Below the pieces are notes generated by a model. The model was not told the DNA's origin and did not search any database. It saw only the letters and a program-made list of their open reading frames with translations. Shown piece after piece: positions 1-8,669 of a DNA stretch of 64,000 nucleotides (its first letter is position 1; each line of letters opens with the position of its first letter). The stretch lies in contig CALEII010000034.1 of assembly GCA_937876205.1 (NCBI GenBank), positions 1 through 64,000 of the forward strand, written 5' to 3'. This stretch comes from an uncultured Clostridia bacterium (GTDB lineage: Bacteria > Bacillota > Clostridia > Oscillospirales > Acutalibacteraceae). The position numbers and the translations under genes were made by a program.

Positions 1-920
1 ATAAGAAATTCTGCGATATCTGCGGAGAAAAAATAGGACTTTTAGGTAACAGAAAGCTTGAAGACGGCAATATGTGTAAGGACTGTGCTAAGCTTCTTTC
101 ACCCCTTTTCAGCGACAGAAGAAGCTCCACAATTGATGAAATCAAGCAACAACTTGCATACAGAGAAAATAATAAGCAGTCTCTTGCTTTTTTTTCACCT
201 GCTGTTTCATTCGGAGACTCAGAAAAGGTTTATATTGACACAATAAAAGGCAATTTTGTTGTGTCACGAAGAAATCCCGGCTCATGGTCAGATGAAAATC
301 CCGATGTGCAGGCTCTTTCAAGTATTATGAGCTGCAGTCTTGATGTGGATGAAGACAGAGATGAAATCTACTATACAAATTCAGAGGGTGAGGAAGTCAG
401 CTACAATCCTCCCAGATACAAATACAGCTACGATTTTACTCTCAGATTTAAGGTGAACAACCCTTATTTTGATGATTTTGATGTAAGACTCAATTCGTCA
501 TCTGTTGAAGGACTCAATTCTCCCGAATATATCCGTTATCAGCAGATGGCAAATGAAGCTCTCGCTTATCTTCTTCCCGGCAGGGTACCTGTAATGAATG
601 CTGCTACCGTACAGCCTGCATACCAGCAAGGTGGTTACGCACAGCCCAATATGTATCAGCAGGGTGGCTATGCACAGCCCAATATGTATCAGCCTCAGGG
701 TGGCTTTGCACCTCAGCAGGGCTACGCTCCTCAGGGAGGCTATGTGCCTCAGCAGAATCCTTATGCACAGCAACCTCAGCAGACCGGTATGTATCAGCAG
801 AACGGTTATGCACAGCCTCAGCCTAATATGCAGCAGCCTGCAGTCTGGTTCTGTCAGTCCTGTGGGGCACAGAACAACGGCGGAAACTTCTGTCAGTCCT
901 GCGGTACCCCCAAACAGTAA
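1..920 (+). CDS. DUF4428 zinc-binding protein with Q/G/Y-rich tail (5' end outside window)
   Basis: The reading frame is open from base 3, so the start lies just upstream of the window; the first visible residues, KKFCDICGEKIGLLGNRKLE, already belong to the DUF4428 zinc-finger domain (CxxC then MCKDC), so probably only a few residues are missing. The middle part (about residues 55-185) looks like a globular PH-like or DUF4428-associated region. It is followed by a low-complexity stretch rich in Gln, Gly, Tyr and Pro with two identical 11-residue units (GGYAQPNMYQQ type), and by a C-terminal zinc ribbon, CQSCGAQN...CQSCG. Function is unknown. Relatives commonly sit beside zinc-ribbon and TPM-domain genes, as here. 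It is followed after 3 bases by a tiny membrane protein gene, so it is probably the upstream visible gene of an operon extending to 6206. Confidence 0.8.
   Translation, partial: KKFCDICGEKIGLLGNRKLEDGNMCKDCAKLLSPLFSDRRSSTIDEIKQQLAYRENNKQSLAFFSPAVSFGDSEKVYIDTIKGNFVVSRRNPGSWSDENPDVQALSSIMSCSLDVDEDRDEIYYTNSEGEEVSYNPPRYKYSYDFTLRFKVNNPYFDDFDVRLNSSSVEGLNSPEYIRYQQMANEALAYLLPGRVPVMNAATVQPAYQQGGYAQPNMYQQGGYAQPNMYQPQGGFAPQQGYAPQGGYVPQQNPYAQQPQQTGMYQQNGYAQPQPNMQQPAVWFCQSCGAQNNGGNFCQSCGTPKQ
624..689 (+). repeat. Tandem 33-bp coding repeat in the DUF4428 gene tail
   Basis: Two adjacent 33-base units (624-656 and 657-689) encode QQGGYAQPNMY twice. They differ at three third-codon positions, so the peptide repeat is selected or recent. 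Looser QQGG/PQGG units follow to about 800. This is a disordered, prion-like tail rather than a mobile or CRISPR repeat. Confidence 0.85.
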
Positions 921-923
921 ATT

Positions 924-1082
924 ATGAAAGCAAAAACAGTCATAGTGGTTGTTATTCTTGCAGTTATTCTGCTTGTCGTTGCAGGCTTGATAGTTTTTAA
1001 AGATAAAATTTTCCTTGTCTATGACAAAGACGGAATGATTTATGAACAACCAACTGAAACCGAACAGATGGGAGATGAATGA
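924..1082 (+). CDS. Small single-pass membrane protein (52 aa)
   Basis: An ATG at 924, 3 bases after the preceding stop, opens a 52-codon frame. It encodes MKAKTVIVVVILAVILLVVA, that is a short basic N-terminus and one strongly hydrophobic helix (about residues 5-22), then a charged, acidic tail ending QMGDE. Its TGA overlaps the ATG of the next gene (ATGA, 1079-1082), which is strong evidence that it is translated and coupled to the zinc-ribbon gene. No family is recognised. It may anchor or regulate one of the neighbouring zinc-ribbon proteins at the membrane; that role is an inference from position only. Confidence 0.7.
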   Translation: MKAKTVIVVVILAVILLVVAGLIVFKDKIFLVYDKDGMIYEQPTETEQMGDE

Positions 1083-2167
1083 TATTGGATACATTACTTG
1101 AACGCAAATGCCCTTGTTGCGGTGGTGCAGTCAGATTTGATACAGGGTCACAGAAGCTGAAATGTCCCTATTGTGATGCTGAATTTGATATTGAAGCCAC
1201 ATCACAGAACGATGCAAATGCTGACTTGCCGGAAGTTGAGCAGATTGAATGGAATTCAGACAATAATGACTGGGCAGCAGGGGAGACAGACGGAATGAAA
1301 GTCTACGGCTGTAACTCCTGTGGCGGCGAAATCGTTGCAGATGAAACAACAGGTGCAACAAGCTGTCCTTACTGCGGAAATCCCGTTGTTATGAAAGGTC
1401 AGTTTGAAGGTGCTCTGCGTCCCAATCTTGTTATTCCTTTCAAATATGATAAGAAAGCGGCAAAGGAAGCCCTTAAAAGGCACATTGCCACAAAGAAATT
1501 TGTTCCCAAAGCATTCAGAGATGAGAATCATCTTGACGAAATCAAGGGTGTCTATGTCCCTCACTGGCTTTTTACCTGCGATGCTCAGACAGGTATCAAT
1601 TACAAAGCACAGAGCGTCAGAAGCTGGTCGGATAATAATTACATTTATACCGAAACATCGCATTTCAATGTTTTCAGAGGCGGTAACCTGAGCTTTGATA
1701 ACATTCCTGTTGACGGCTCAACAAAAATGCCCGACGACCTTATGGAATCAATCGAGCCTTTCAATATAAATGAAGCCGTTGATTTTAACACAGCTTACCT
1801 TGCAGGTTACCTTGCCGACAAATACGATGTTGATGCAGACACGAGTATTGAGAGGGCAAATGAACGAATCAGAAACAGTGCCGCAGACGCTTTCCGTGAC
1901 ACTGTGCAGGGTTACACAAGTGTTGTGACTGAGAATATGAATCTGAACATTGCAAACGGTACATACAGATATGCACTTTATCCCGTATGGATTCTCAACA
2001 CAGATTGGAACGGTAAAAAATACACCTTTGCAATGAACGGCCAGACGGGTAAATTTGTGGGGGATATCCCCACAGACAATAAGAGAATCAATAAGCTGTC
2101 CCTGCTTTACGGTGTAGCTCTGGGTGTTGCAATTTATGCCGTCAGATGGCTGATTGAACTGTTGTAA
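1079..2167 (+). CDS. TFIIB-type zinc-ribbon domain protein
   Basis: This is a 362-aa protein. The N-terminus has a rubredoxin-like zinc ribbon (CPCCGG at residues 11-16, CPYC at about 29-32). A second ribbon follows around residues 79-100 (CNSCGGE...CPYCGNP). The rest is a soluble domain typical of proteins annotated as TFIIB-type zinc ribbon-containing, and the C-terminus ends in one hydrophobic segment (LYGVALGVAIYAVRWLIELL), suggesting a tail anchor. The name reflects the ribbon fold; there is no evidence for a transcription role, and the context points to an envelope or proteostasis function. The start overlaps the previous stop by 4 bases. The TPM-domain gene follows with its ribosome site at this gene's stop. 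Confidence 0.85.
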   Translation: MILDTLLERKCPCCGGAVRFDTGSQKLKCPYCDAEFDIEATSQNDANADLPEVEQIEWNSDNNDWAAGETDGMKVYGCNSCGGEIVADETTGATSCPYCGNPVVMKGQFEGALRPNLVIPFKYDKKAAKEALKRHIATKKFVPKAFRDENHLDEIKGVYVPHWLFTCDAQTGINYKAQSVRSWSDNNYIYTETSHFNVFRGGNLSFDNIPVDGSTKMPDDLMESIEPFNINEAVDFNTAYLAGYLADKYDVDADTSIERANERIRNSAADAFRDTVQGYTSVVTENMNLNIANGTYRYALYPVWILNTDWNGKKYTFAMNGQTGKFVGDIPTDNKRINKLSLLYGVALGVAIYAVRWLIELL

Positions 2168-2177
2168 GGGGGTGCCG

Positions 2178-2951
2178 ATGATGAATAAACGCATAATTTC
2201 AATTCTCACAGCAATTTTACTGTGCTTTTCGTTGAGCATTTTTGCATCGGCACAGGTAAGTGACAGAACACTCGGACTTGTTGAAGACTATGCAGACCTT
2301 ATGACAGATGAAGAAGAGACTTTGCTTACGGAAAAACTGGAAGCTTTCTGTGACAAATACCAAATGGAAATCGCAGTCGTTACAATAAATGACCTCGGCG
2401 GAAAAACAGCAAGAGATTTTGCCGACGATTTCTATGATTACAACGGTTACGGTTACGGTGAAAATGATGACGGTCTTCTTGCGTTGTATGTTGACGGGGC
2501 CGCCGGGGAAAGAGAGATTTACATAACCACTCACGGTAAAGCAATCAGTAAAATCACCGATGCAGACATTGATTACATTACAGATGTGATGATTATGTAT
2601 CTTTCTGACGGTGATTATGCCTGGGCTTTTGAAGCCTTTGTTGATGAGACAACAGATGTCGTGAAGGTCAGCGTTTCTGTCATATGGATTCCTCTGAGTC
2701 TTGTAATAGGTATCGCAGTCGTATTCTTTATTCTGAGAATTATGGCTTCCGCTAACAAATCCATTGTCAGAAAGGTTGATGCAAAGGACTATGTCAGAAG
2801 CGGCAGTATGGTTGTGACAGGCAGCTATGATAATTTCCTTTTCAACAATGTGACACGTGTCGCAAAACCGAAAAACACATCCTCAGGCGGCAGTTCAACC
2901 CATACAAGCTCATCGGGAAGAACTCACGGCGGAGGCGGAAAAAAATTCTGA
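2178..2951 (+). CDS. TPM-domain membrane protein (YgcG-like)
   Basis: The product is about 257 aa. A signal peptide or anchor (MNKRIISILTAILLCFSLSIF) is followed by a TPM domain (about residues 35-165), recognisable from the V.D.ADLMTDEEE segment, the EIAVVTIND strand and the NGYGYGENDDGLLALYV motif. A transmembrane segment lies near residues 180-200 (WIPLSLVIGIAVVFFI), and a Ser/Gly-rich tail ends GRTHGGGGKKF, as is common in the family. TPM proteins are membrane-associated; roles in photosystem II repair and phosphatase activity are known only for some members. Two ATGs at 2178 and 2181 follow AAGGGGG (2166-2172); an earlier in-frame ATG at 2154 lacks a ribosome site and lies inside the previous gene. 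Confidence 0.85.
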   Translation: MMNKRIISILTAILLCFSLSIFASAQVSDRTLGLVEDYADLMTDEEETLLTEKLEAFCDKYQMEIAVVTINDLGGKTARDFADDFYDYNGYGYGENDDGLLALYVDGAAGEREIYITTHGKAISKITDADIDYITDVMIMYLSDGDYAWAFEAFVDETTDVVKVSVSVIWIPLSLVIGIAVVFFILRIMASANKSIVRKVDAKDYVRSGSMVVTGSYDNFLFNNVTRVAKPKNTSSGGSSTHTSSSGRTHGGGGKKF

Positions 2952-2969
2952 TAAAGGAGTGAAAAAGAT

Positions 2970-3527
2970 ATGGGACTTTTTGATAAATTAAAAAATACTC
3001 CCGTTACACCTCAGGATTTTCAGGCAGGCGCAAACAGTACTCAGAAAATTGTTTTTGCAGCTTTGCCCGAAACTTATGAACAGTTCTGTGCATTGCCTCA
3101 GGCAGAAATGCAAACACCCTTTGACACAGCTGCAATGACTGTTCTTGCATTCTGTTTCTATCCCGAAAATAAAGAGCTTTCACTCAGAATGCTTGATTTT
3201 CTCAAAGGTCCTCAGCCATTGTCACCTATGGATAAACAGTTTATAAGGGACAGATTTATGGATAAGGATTATGTTCCCCGTTCATATTTTGACGGTGCAA
3301 CTCCTGAAAATAATTATCTGCCCTCAGAGCCTTATACGATAACAGTCAGCTCAAATCCTTATTCGTATCAGAATGAGGGATACGCAACATTGTATGTTAC
3401 ATCAGGCGGTGCAGACAGCCCCAGAAGTATTCAGCTGCGAAAAGCAAAAGACGGCAAATGGTATCTGTGGGAGCAGCTTATCCTTGCAGATATCCGTAAA
3501 CCCGAATGCGAAAATCCCTGGGCGTAA
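2970..3527 (+). CDS. Conserved hypothetical protein (185 aa)
   Basis: The frame starts at an ATG well placed after AAAGGAG (2954-2960). The product begins MGLFDKLKNTPVTPQDF and has no signal peptide or membrane segment. The N-terminal half is helical (FCALPQAEMQTPFDTAAMTV...), and the C-terminal half is predicted beta-rich with YTITVSSNPY and LYVTSGGADSPRSIQLRKA, ending in a tryptophan-containing WYLWEQLILADIRKP segment. I do not recognise a characterised family. It sits within the zinc-ribbon/TPM operon, 18 bases after the TPM gene, and its cytosolic nature suggests an accessory protein of that system. Confidence 0.75.
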   Translation: MGLFDKLKNTPVTPQDFQAGANSTQKIVFAALPETYEQFCALPQAEMQTPFDTAAMTVLAFCFYPENKELSLRMLDFLKGPQPLSPMDKQFIRDRFMDKDYVPRSYFDGATPENNYLPSEPYTITVSSNPYSYQNEGYATLYVTSGGADSPRSIQLRKAKDGKWYLWEQLILADIRKPECENPWA

Positions 3528-3561
3528 ATCTAAATATTTAAAAGGAAAGGTGAAAACTACT

Positions 3562-5001
3562 ATGAAAAAATATTTAGCAATTATATTAGCTGTTGTTATG
3601 TTATTTGCTTTAGCTGCATGTGGCAGCAATGACAAAGGCAATACAGACAAAAATGACGATGTCAGCAACCCGACAGGCAACCCTGATGCAGCTATTGTAA
3701 CATCATTGTTCACTCTTGATTACGATAAAAATGTGTGGACATATTATGAGGAAGAAACAGATAACCGTGAGGATTACTGTTCTGTTCTTCTTCAGATTCC
3801 TGACCCTGATGACCCTGAATATTATCTCATCAACGCAGAAATTGAAGTCTCGATTGAAGACCCTTATGATTTCCGTGAAGATCTGGTTTATTACGGCTTT
3901 AATCAGTATGAATATGCAGTAAACAAAACATATGAAACCACAAAAATCGGTGGAGTTGAGCTGCTTAAATACGAAAATGATGACACGTTATTATACTTTA
4001 ACCGTATTGAAAATGCAGGTGCTACTGTAGCTGTTGAATTTGATGCAGAGGATATTTCAGACTCACGTATTGCAGAGCTTGTAAAAGGACTTGTTATCAC
4101 TGTTGATGATGTATCCAATGAAGACGGTCCCTGGGAATGGGAAGGAACACCCTTCTCTGCAACAGATAAGAGTGCAGCAGCAGGCTCATTGACTCTTCAG
4201 TCAGATTGGATAGAGCTTGATGAGTATATTTCTACATTTGAAACATTTGACCATTCAGTTACAGCTGTCGGCAATGCAGTTTATCTTCTTGTTAACGGTG
4301 AACTGAGAAAGTGCATAATGACAGACGGTATGTTAGCATTTGACAGAGTAATAGAGCTTCCTGAAGATGATTATGAAAGTGTTGAAGCAACAAGTGACGG
4401 AACAATCTGGCTCAGCGGTTCAATGAATGATGTTATTTGTGTTAAAAATGACAAGGTTGCAACAGTTTATGAAGATATTGATAATCTTGCAATTCATCCG
4501 TCAGGCACCTGGGGTGTTAATTACTTTACTTCCGGTGAATGCAGTAAGGTAACATTCAACGGTGATTCATACACATCTGTTCCTATGACATTCAAAGAAG
4601 TTGATACAATTATGCACATAAATGTTGATGAAAATAACATTTATGTTTGCGCAAATGCAGCAGATGAAAGCGGACACAAAGTATTTATTTATAATTCAGA
4701 CGGCAAACTGCAGAAAACACTTTGTGACGCTGAAGGCGAAGGCTTCGGAAGTATTACATTTATGGCACAGAGCACAAACGGATACATCGGCTTTGACGGT
4801 AATATGAGAGATGTTCTTCTTTGGGATAATGACGGTAAATTTGTTGCAGAAGTTTCTGACGGAGACTTGTTCAGCACAAATTATCCTTGGTTCTGCGACT
4901 CGGCATTACTTCCCGATGGCAGCATTATTACAATTATGACTGAAGAACGAGAAGACAGATCGGCAACAGAAGTTGTTGTATTTACTGTAAAAGGATTTTA
5001 A
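3562..5001 (+). CDS. Lipoprotein with beta-propeller-like C-terminal domain
   Basis: This 479-aa protein begins with a lipoprotein signal peptide (MKKYLAIILAVVMLFALAAC), with the lipobox LAAC and a Gly-Ser-Asn/Asp-rich linker after it. Residues about 50-200 form one globular domain. The C-terminal half has repeated strand-turn segments (SVEATSDGTIWLSGSMNDV, IYVCANAADESGHKVFIYNSDG, GYIGFDGNMRDVLLWDNDGK), suggesting a beta-propeller. The function is unknown; a surface binding or sensing role is an inference. The ATG at 3562 follows AAAGGAAAGG (3541-3550); an extension back to 3373 would overlap the upstream gene and bury the signal peptide, so it is rejected. The next lipoprotein gene starts 5 bases after the stop. 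Confidence 0.8.
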   Translation: MKKYLAIILAVVMLFALAACGSNDKGNTDKNDDVSNPTGNPDAAIVTSLFTLDYDKNVWTYYEEETDNREDYCSVLLQIPDPDDPEYYLINAEIEVSIEDPYDFREDLVYYGFNQYEYAVNKTYETTKIGGVELLKYENDDTLLYFNRIENAGATVAVEFDAEDISDSRIAELVKGLVITVDDVSNEDGPWEWEGTPFSATDKSAAAGSLTLQSDWIELDEYISTFETFDHSVTAVGNAVYLLVNGELRKCIMTDGMLAFDRVIELPEDDYESVEATSDGTIWLSGSMNDVICVKNDKVATVYEDIDNLAIHPSGTWGVNYFTSGECSKVTFNGDSYTSVPMTFKEVDTIMHINVDENNIYVCANAADESGHKVFIYNSDGKLQKTLCDAEGEGFGSITFMAQSTNGYIGFDGNMRDVLLWDNDGKFVAEVSDGDLFSTNYPWFCDSALLPDGSIITIMTEEREDRSATEVVVFTVKGF

Positions 5002-5006
5002 CGGGT

Positions 5007-6206
5007 ATGAATAAGATGAAAAAAGTCATCTGTATTCTGCTTTCATTGTGTATTATAATCAGCTTTGCAGCTTGCGGAAAGGATATTTCCGATGAAGAAG
5101 TAACCGAGAATTCTTCATCGTCGCAGATTATAGATGATGTGAGCGAAGAAAAAAAAGCTCTGTCTCTTAATAAAGAATTTTTTTGCGATTATGAGTGGCA
5201 CGGGGATTCTTCCGTAATGCTTGTAAGAAGTGAGTACACAGATGTCACTCTTGACAAATCATTTGAGAAACAGTATCCGCTTCTTGCAAAAGCGCTTTCC
5301 GATGCTTCCGCTATGAGAAAAAGAGCAATGGAAGATGAAAAAGATAATTACATCGCTTTTGCTTCTGAAGCATATAAAAATGACAGTGAAGCATTCTCAA
5401 CCTATGTTTCAACTCTTGATGTTCAGGTTAGACGGGCTGACTGTGTTGCAGTGAGTATTCTTGAAGACTACTTTTCAGACGGCTGCAGAGATTTCAACGG
5501 AATCAATTATGACAGTGAAAGCGGGAACGAGCTTGTTCTTTCAGATGTTTTTACTGATGTTTCAAAAATTCCTGCAACGGTTGAAAAGGAGCTTATGAGC
5601 AGAATAGGTGAAAATGAGCCTTTCTGTGAAAGTGCTGTTATTGAATATTTCAAAAATACTTCCGATGACAGCATAACATGGGTTCTTGATTACAACGGTG
5701 TAGCTTTCTATTTCAACCCGGGAGAGATTGCTCCTTCAAATTTCGGCATTCAGACAGTGACAGTTACATTTGCGGAATATCCTGATTTGTTCAGGCAGAA
5801 ATACACCGCCGTGCCTGATGAATACATTGTAAGTCTTCCGGTATCAGCACCGTTTTATACTGATGCTGCGGGAGACAATGAAGCGGATGAGATTATTGTT
5901 TCAGGTGATTATGATGATAACGGATTTTATCATATTGTCAGCGTAAATTCTGAAACATCAGAATATGAGACTGAGTGGTTTTCATATATTGAACCGTATT
6001 ATGTAAAAACAGCAGACGGAAACAGTTATATCTGTGTTTTCAGTGTAAATAACGAAGAAGAAGGCAAATTTTTTAAACTGAATGTTTATGAACTTCAAAA
6101 CGGCAGAAGCAATCTTCTCAGCACTTCAGAAACAGAATTGGAGTGTAAAGGAGAAAATGTATTTGCATTGCCGACTGATCCGTCAGAACTTGTAGCTGTC
6201 AGATGA
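5007..6206 (+). CDS. Lipoprotein with DUF3298/RsiV-like domain
   Basis: The product is a 399-aa lipoprotein: MKKVICILLSLCIIISFAAC forms the signal with lipobox FAAC. Residues about 50-260 resemble the DUF4163/DUF3298 module of RsiV-type proteins: a strand-rich segment (SSVMLVRSEYTDVTL), then the hallmark G-INYDSESGNELVLSDVF motif and the FNPGEIAPSNFGIQTVTVTF motif. A beta-rich C-terminal region follows. RsiV binds lysozyme and restrains a sigma factor, but this protein has an exported lipid-anchored form and no sigma-factor gene beside it, so a peptidoglycan- or ligand-binding role is only a guess. It is the last gene of the operon; a strong terminator follows at 6252-6298. Confidence 0.75.
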   Translation: MNKMKKVICILLSLCIIISFAACGKDISDEEVTENSSSSQIIDDVSEEKKALSLNKEFFCDYEWHGDSSVMLVRSEYTDVTLDKSFEKQYPLLAKALSDASAMRKRAMEDEKDNYIAFASEAYKNDSEAFSTYVSTLDVQVRRADCVAVSILEDYFSDGCRDFNGINYDSESGNELVLSDVFTDVSKIPATVEKELMSRIGENEPFCESAVIEYFKNTSDDSITWVLDYNGVAFYFNPGEIAPSNFGIQTVTVTFAEYPDLFRQKYTAVPDEYIVSLPVSAPFYTDAAGDNEADEIIVSGDYDDNGFYHIVSVNSETSEYETEWFSYIEPYYVKTADGNSYICVFSVNNEEEGKFFKLNVYELQNGRSNLLSTSETELECKGENVFALPTDPSELVAVR

Positions 6207-6251
6207 TGAAAATTTACACGGAAACAGCACCGTAGCAGAAAATCAATATAT

Positions 6252-6298
6252 AAAAAATCCGAACATCTCACCGCTAAAGAGATTGTTCGGATTTTTTT
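6252..6298. terminator. Bidirectional rho-independent terminator
   Basis: The arms AAAAAATCCGAACAATCTC-like (6252-6269) and GAGATTGTTCGGATTTTTTT (6279-6297) form a long A/T-flanked stem with a short loop between convergent genes. The A-run on one side and T-run on the other let it serve both the plus-strand lipoprotein operon and the minus-strand GH92 gene. Confidence 0.85.
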
Positions 6299-6369
6299 CA
6301 GATAGTGTATGTGTTCACAAGAAAATATTATAAATTAAGCAACTGTATTTTTTGTTAAATTTCTTCTCT

Positions 6370-8559
6370 TTACTTGTCTTTCAGCTCAAAAACAAGCTCT
6401 CCGCCGTTTGTGATTTCCTCATAAGTCAGGTAGCAGTTTTTCACTTCTGTGCCGTTTAATTTAACGCAGCTGATATACGGGAAATCCAGAGGATTCTTGT
6501 CGCATCTGATTTTAAGAGTGTCTGAAACTTTGCAGGTATGGAACTTCCTGTCAAGCTTTATTTCAGCATCTTTGAAAAGGGGAGTGTTCAGGTAGTATTT
6601 CGGGTCGGCAGGGCAAACCTGTGCAAAGCCCAGTGCAGAAAGCACATACCAAGCAGAAAGCTGTCCCACGTCTTCATTTCCGCAGAATCCGTATGCCCCT
6701 GTGCGGTAGGCTTCCTTCTGAACACGACGTGTCCAGTACTGTGTTCTTTCGGGAAGACCGAGAATGCTGAAATAGTGAGTTATGTTGTGGCAAGGCTCAT
6801 TTGAATGGTTGTAGTCATCATTCCAGAGGCTCTTAAGGTCTGCTCTTTCAAAGAATTCCTCAAGAAGCTCAATTGTTCTTTCTTCACCGAAAAGTCTGCT
6901 TAAGCCTTCAACATCGTAAGGCACAAACCAGGACTGCTGAAAGATATTGCTTTCCACGGTGCCGTCGTCATCGTAACGGTCTTCTTCATATACGAAATCG
7001 CCGTCATCCTTACGGGGTGCCATAAACTGCAATGACTCATTGTAATTTTCATTATATCGGTTTGCTCTGTCTGCAAAAAACTGAGCATCTTCCGTTTTGC
7101 CCGTAAACTCTGCAAGCTTCTTCATAGTGTAATCTGCCAGTAAATATTCAAGTGTATCACTGAGCTTTTCGGGCACATAGCAATCATTGAGATATTGTTT
7201 GCAATCGGGTCTTATTGAGTGAAAATCCTTGCCGTCAAGCTCTTTTGCACAGATGCTGGATGCTTTTGATACCTTGTATGCCTTTTCAAGGTCATAAGGA
7301 TATATTCCTTTGGTTATTGCATCGGCAACAACAATAAGACCGGGGTCACCGACCATACAGCCTGCATTTATGCCCATAAGCTCCCATCTGGGGAATGAGG
7401 AATTATTAAGCTCTGCAATTTTAAGCAAAGAATTGATTTCGTCACGGACCATATCGGGACGGATAATACTCAGCAGTGGGAATTCACTTCTGTAAACATC
7501 CCAGCCGCTGAAAACTGTTCTCTGCTTGTAATCCGTGTTTTCAAATATTTCGTGATTTATTGTGTATCTGCCGTCAACATCAGCCATTGTACGTGGATCT
7601 AAAAGCACGTGATATAAACAAGTGTAGAAGAGTTTCAGGTCTGTTTCATCAGTACCCGAAACACTTACACAGGAGAAAACTTCCTCCCATTTTGCAAGGG
7701 CATTTTCTGCTGTTGTGTCAAAATCAGTATTTTCACATTCTGCAGAGAAATTCTTTCTTGCGCCCTTAATATCCACATAGGAAACGGCACATTTTATCGT
7801 TACAGGCTCTTTGATATCCTTTGAAAAATCAAGGAAAAGCCCCAAATCCGCGCCCTCTGATGAATCGGTGAATTCTTCACTTTCAAAAAATCTTTTATTT
7901 ATAAATGGGTGTGAAAATTCCATTACAAAATAAAAATCATAGAATATTCCGCCGTGACCGTGACCGAAACCGCCGCCTGCAGGTGTGCATTTGATATGAC
8001 CTTCAATTTTTCTGTCATTTATAATATCAATTTTCTGAAAATCAGCTTTACCGCCGATTCTTCTGCTGAAATTGAGAATGATTTTCTTGTCTGCATCTGT
8101 AGGGTAAGTAAACCTCAGAAAGCCTGTGTGTTCAGATGTTGTGCATTCAGCCTTAACATTATATCTGTCCAGCATAACAGAGTAATATCCTGCACGGGTC
8201 TTCTCGTTTTCGTGGGAAAACTCAGATTTCCAGCCGATTGTCCCCTTGGTAAACGGTACTTCTTCATTACTGCCGCTGCGAAGGTCTGTATCTTCCGTCA
8301 CAGGCATAACCTGAAGATTTCCAAGGTCGCCGTACCAACCGATACCGCTCATATGATTGAAGCTGAAGCCCTCAATGGTGTTGTGACAGTAGTTGTAACC
8401 GCTTCCGTTGTCACCGCCGCTTACCGTATCGGGAGAAAGCTGAACCATTCCTCCGGGCACACAGGCGCCGGGGTATGTTTTTCCTCCGCCGTGGGATTTT
8501 TCGATCTGACCGTCACCGACGGTACCGATCATTGTATCTACATATGATGCTTTGCTCAT
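6370..8559 (-). CDS. GH92 family alpha-mannosidase, cytoplasmic
   Basis: The 729-aa product is a full-length glycoside hydrolase family 92 enzyme (exo-acting, Ca2+-dependent alpha-mannosidases acting mostly on alpha-1,2/1,3/1,4 linkages of N-glycans and yeast mannan). It has the N-terminal beta-sandwich motif (VDTMIGT, GGGKTYPGACVPGGMVQLSPD, GFSFNHMSGIG). The (alpha/alpha)6 domain carries the HNITHYF segment and the family hallmark GNEDVGQLSAWYVLSALGF near residues 630-650. There is no signal peptide, unlike most Bacteroides homologues, so it should act on imported mannosides. The start follows GGAGG (8567-8571) at a good distance. The GH38 alpha-mannosidase at 48022 may act on related substrates. 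Confidence 0.92.
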   Translation of the reverse strand: MSKASYVDTMIGTVGDGQIEKSHGGGKTYPGACVPGGMVQLSPDTVSGGDNGSGYNYCHNTIEGFSFNHMSGIGWYGDLGNLQVMPVTEDTDLRSGSNEEVPFTKGTIGWKSEFSHENEKTRAGYYSVMLDRYNVKAECTTSEHTGFLRFTYPTDADKKIILNFSRRIGGKADFQKIDIINDRKIEGHIKCTPAGGGFGHGHGGIFYDFYFVMEFSHPFINKRFFESEEFTDSSEGADLGLFLDFSKDIKEPVTIKCAVSYVDIKGARKNFSAECENTDFDTTAENALAKWEEVFSCVSVSGTDETDLKLFYTCLYHVLLDPRTMADVDGRYTINHEIFENTDYKQRTVFSGWDVYRSEFPLLSIIRPDMVRDEINSLLKIAELNNSSFPRWELMGINAGCMVGDPGLIVVADAITKGIYPYDLEKAYKVSKASSICAKELDGKDFHSIRPDCKQYLNDCYVPEKLSDTLEYLLADYTMKKLAEFTGKTEDAQFFADRANRYNENYNESLQFMAPRKDDGDFVYEEDRYDDDGTVESNIFQQSWFVPYDVEGLSRLFGEERTIELLEEFFERADLKSLWNDDYNHSNEPCHNITHYFSILGLPERTQYWTRRVQKEAYRTGAYGFCGNEDVGQLSAWYVLSALGFAQVCPADPKYYLNTPLFKDAEIKLDRKFHTCKVSDTLKIRCDKNPLDFPYISCVKLNGTEVKNCYLTYEEITNGGELVFELKDK

Positions 8560-8669
8560 AAATAATCCTCCGTTGAACTTTATATTTTAATATTAAATAA
8601 TGATAAACAATGCCGTTATACCAATACTCCTGAAAAATTGAGATTTGCCGTAGCTGTCAATAATACAGT

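Noticed and set aside
498..1094. Long open frame on the minus strand (198 codons) opposite the DUF4428 tail
   Set aside because: It lies antisense to a repetitive Gln/Gly-coding region and has no ribosome site; its length comes from the repeat composition.
7954..8547. Open plus-strand frame of 197 codons inside the GH92 gene
   Set aside because: Antisense shadow of a well-supported GH92 gene with no family match or start signal.
8560..8669. Promoter for the GH92 gene
   Set aside because: TTGACA (minus, 8655-8660) has no -10 at 16-18 bases, and a TGG-TATAAC extended -10 candidate has no -35; neither is convincing.
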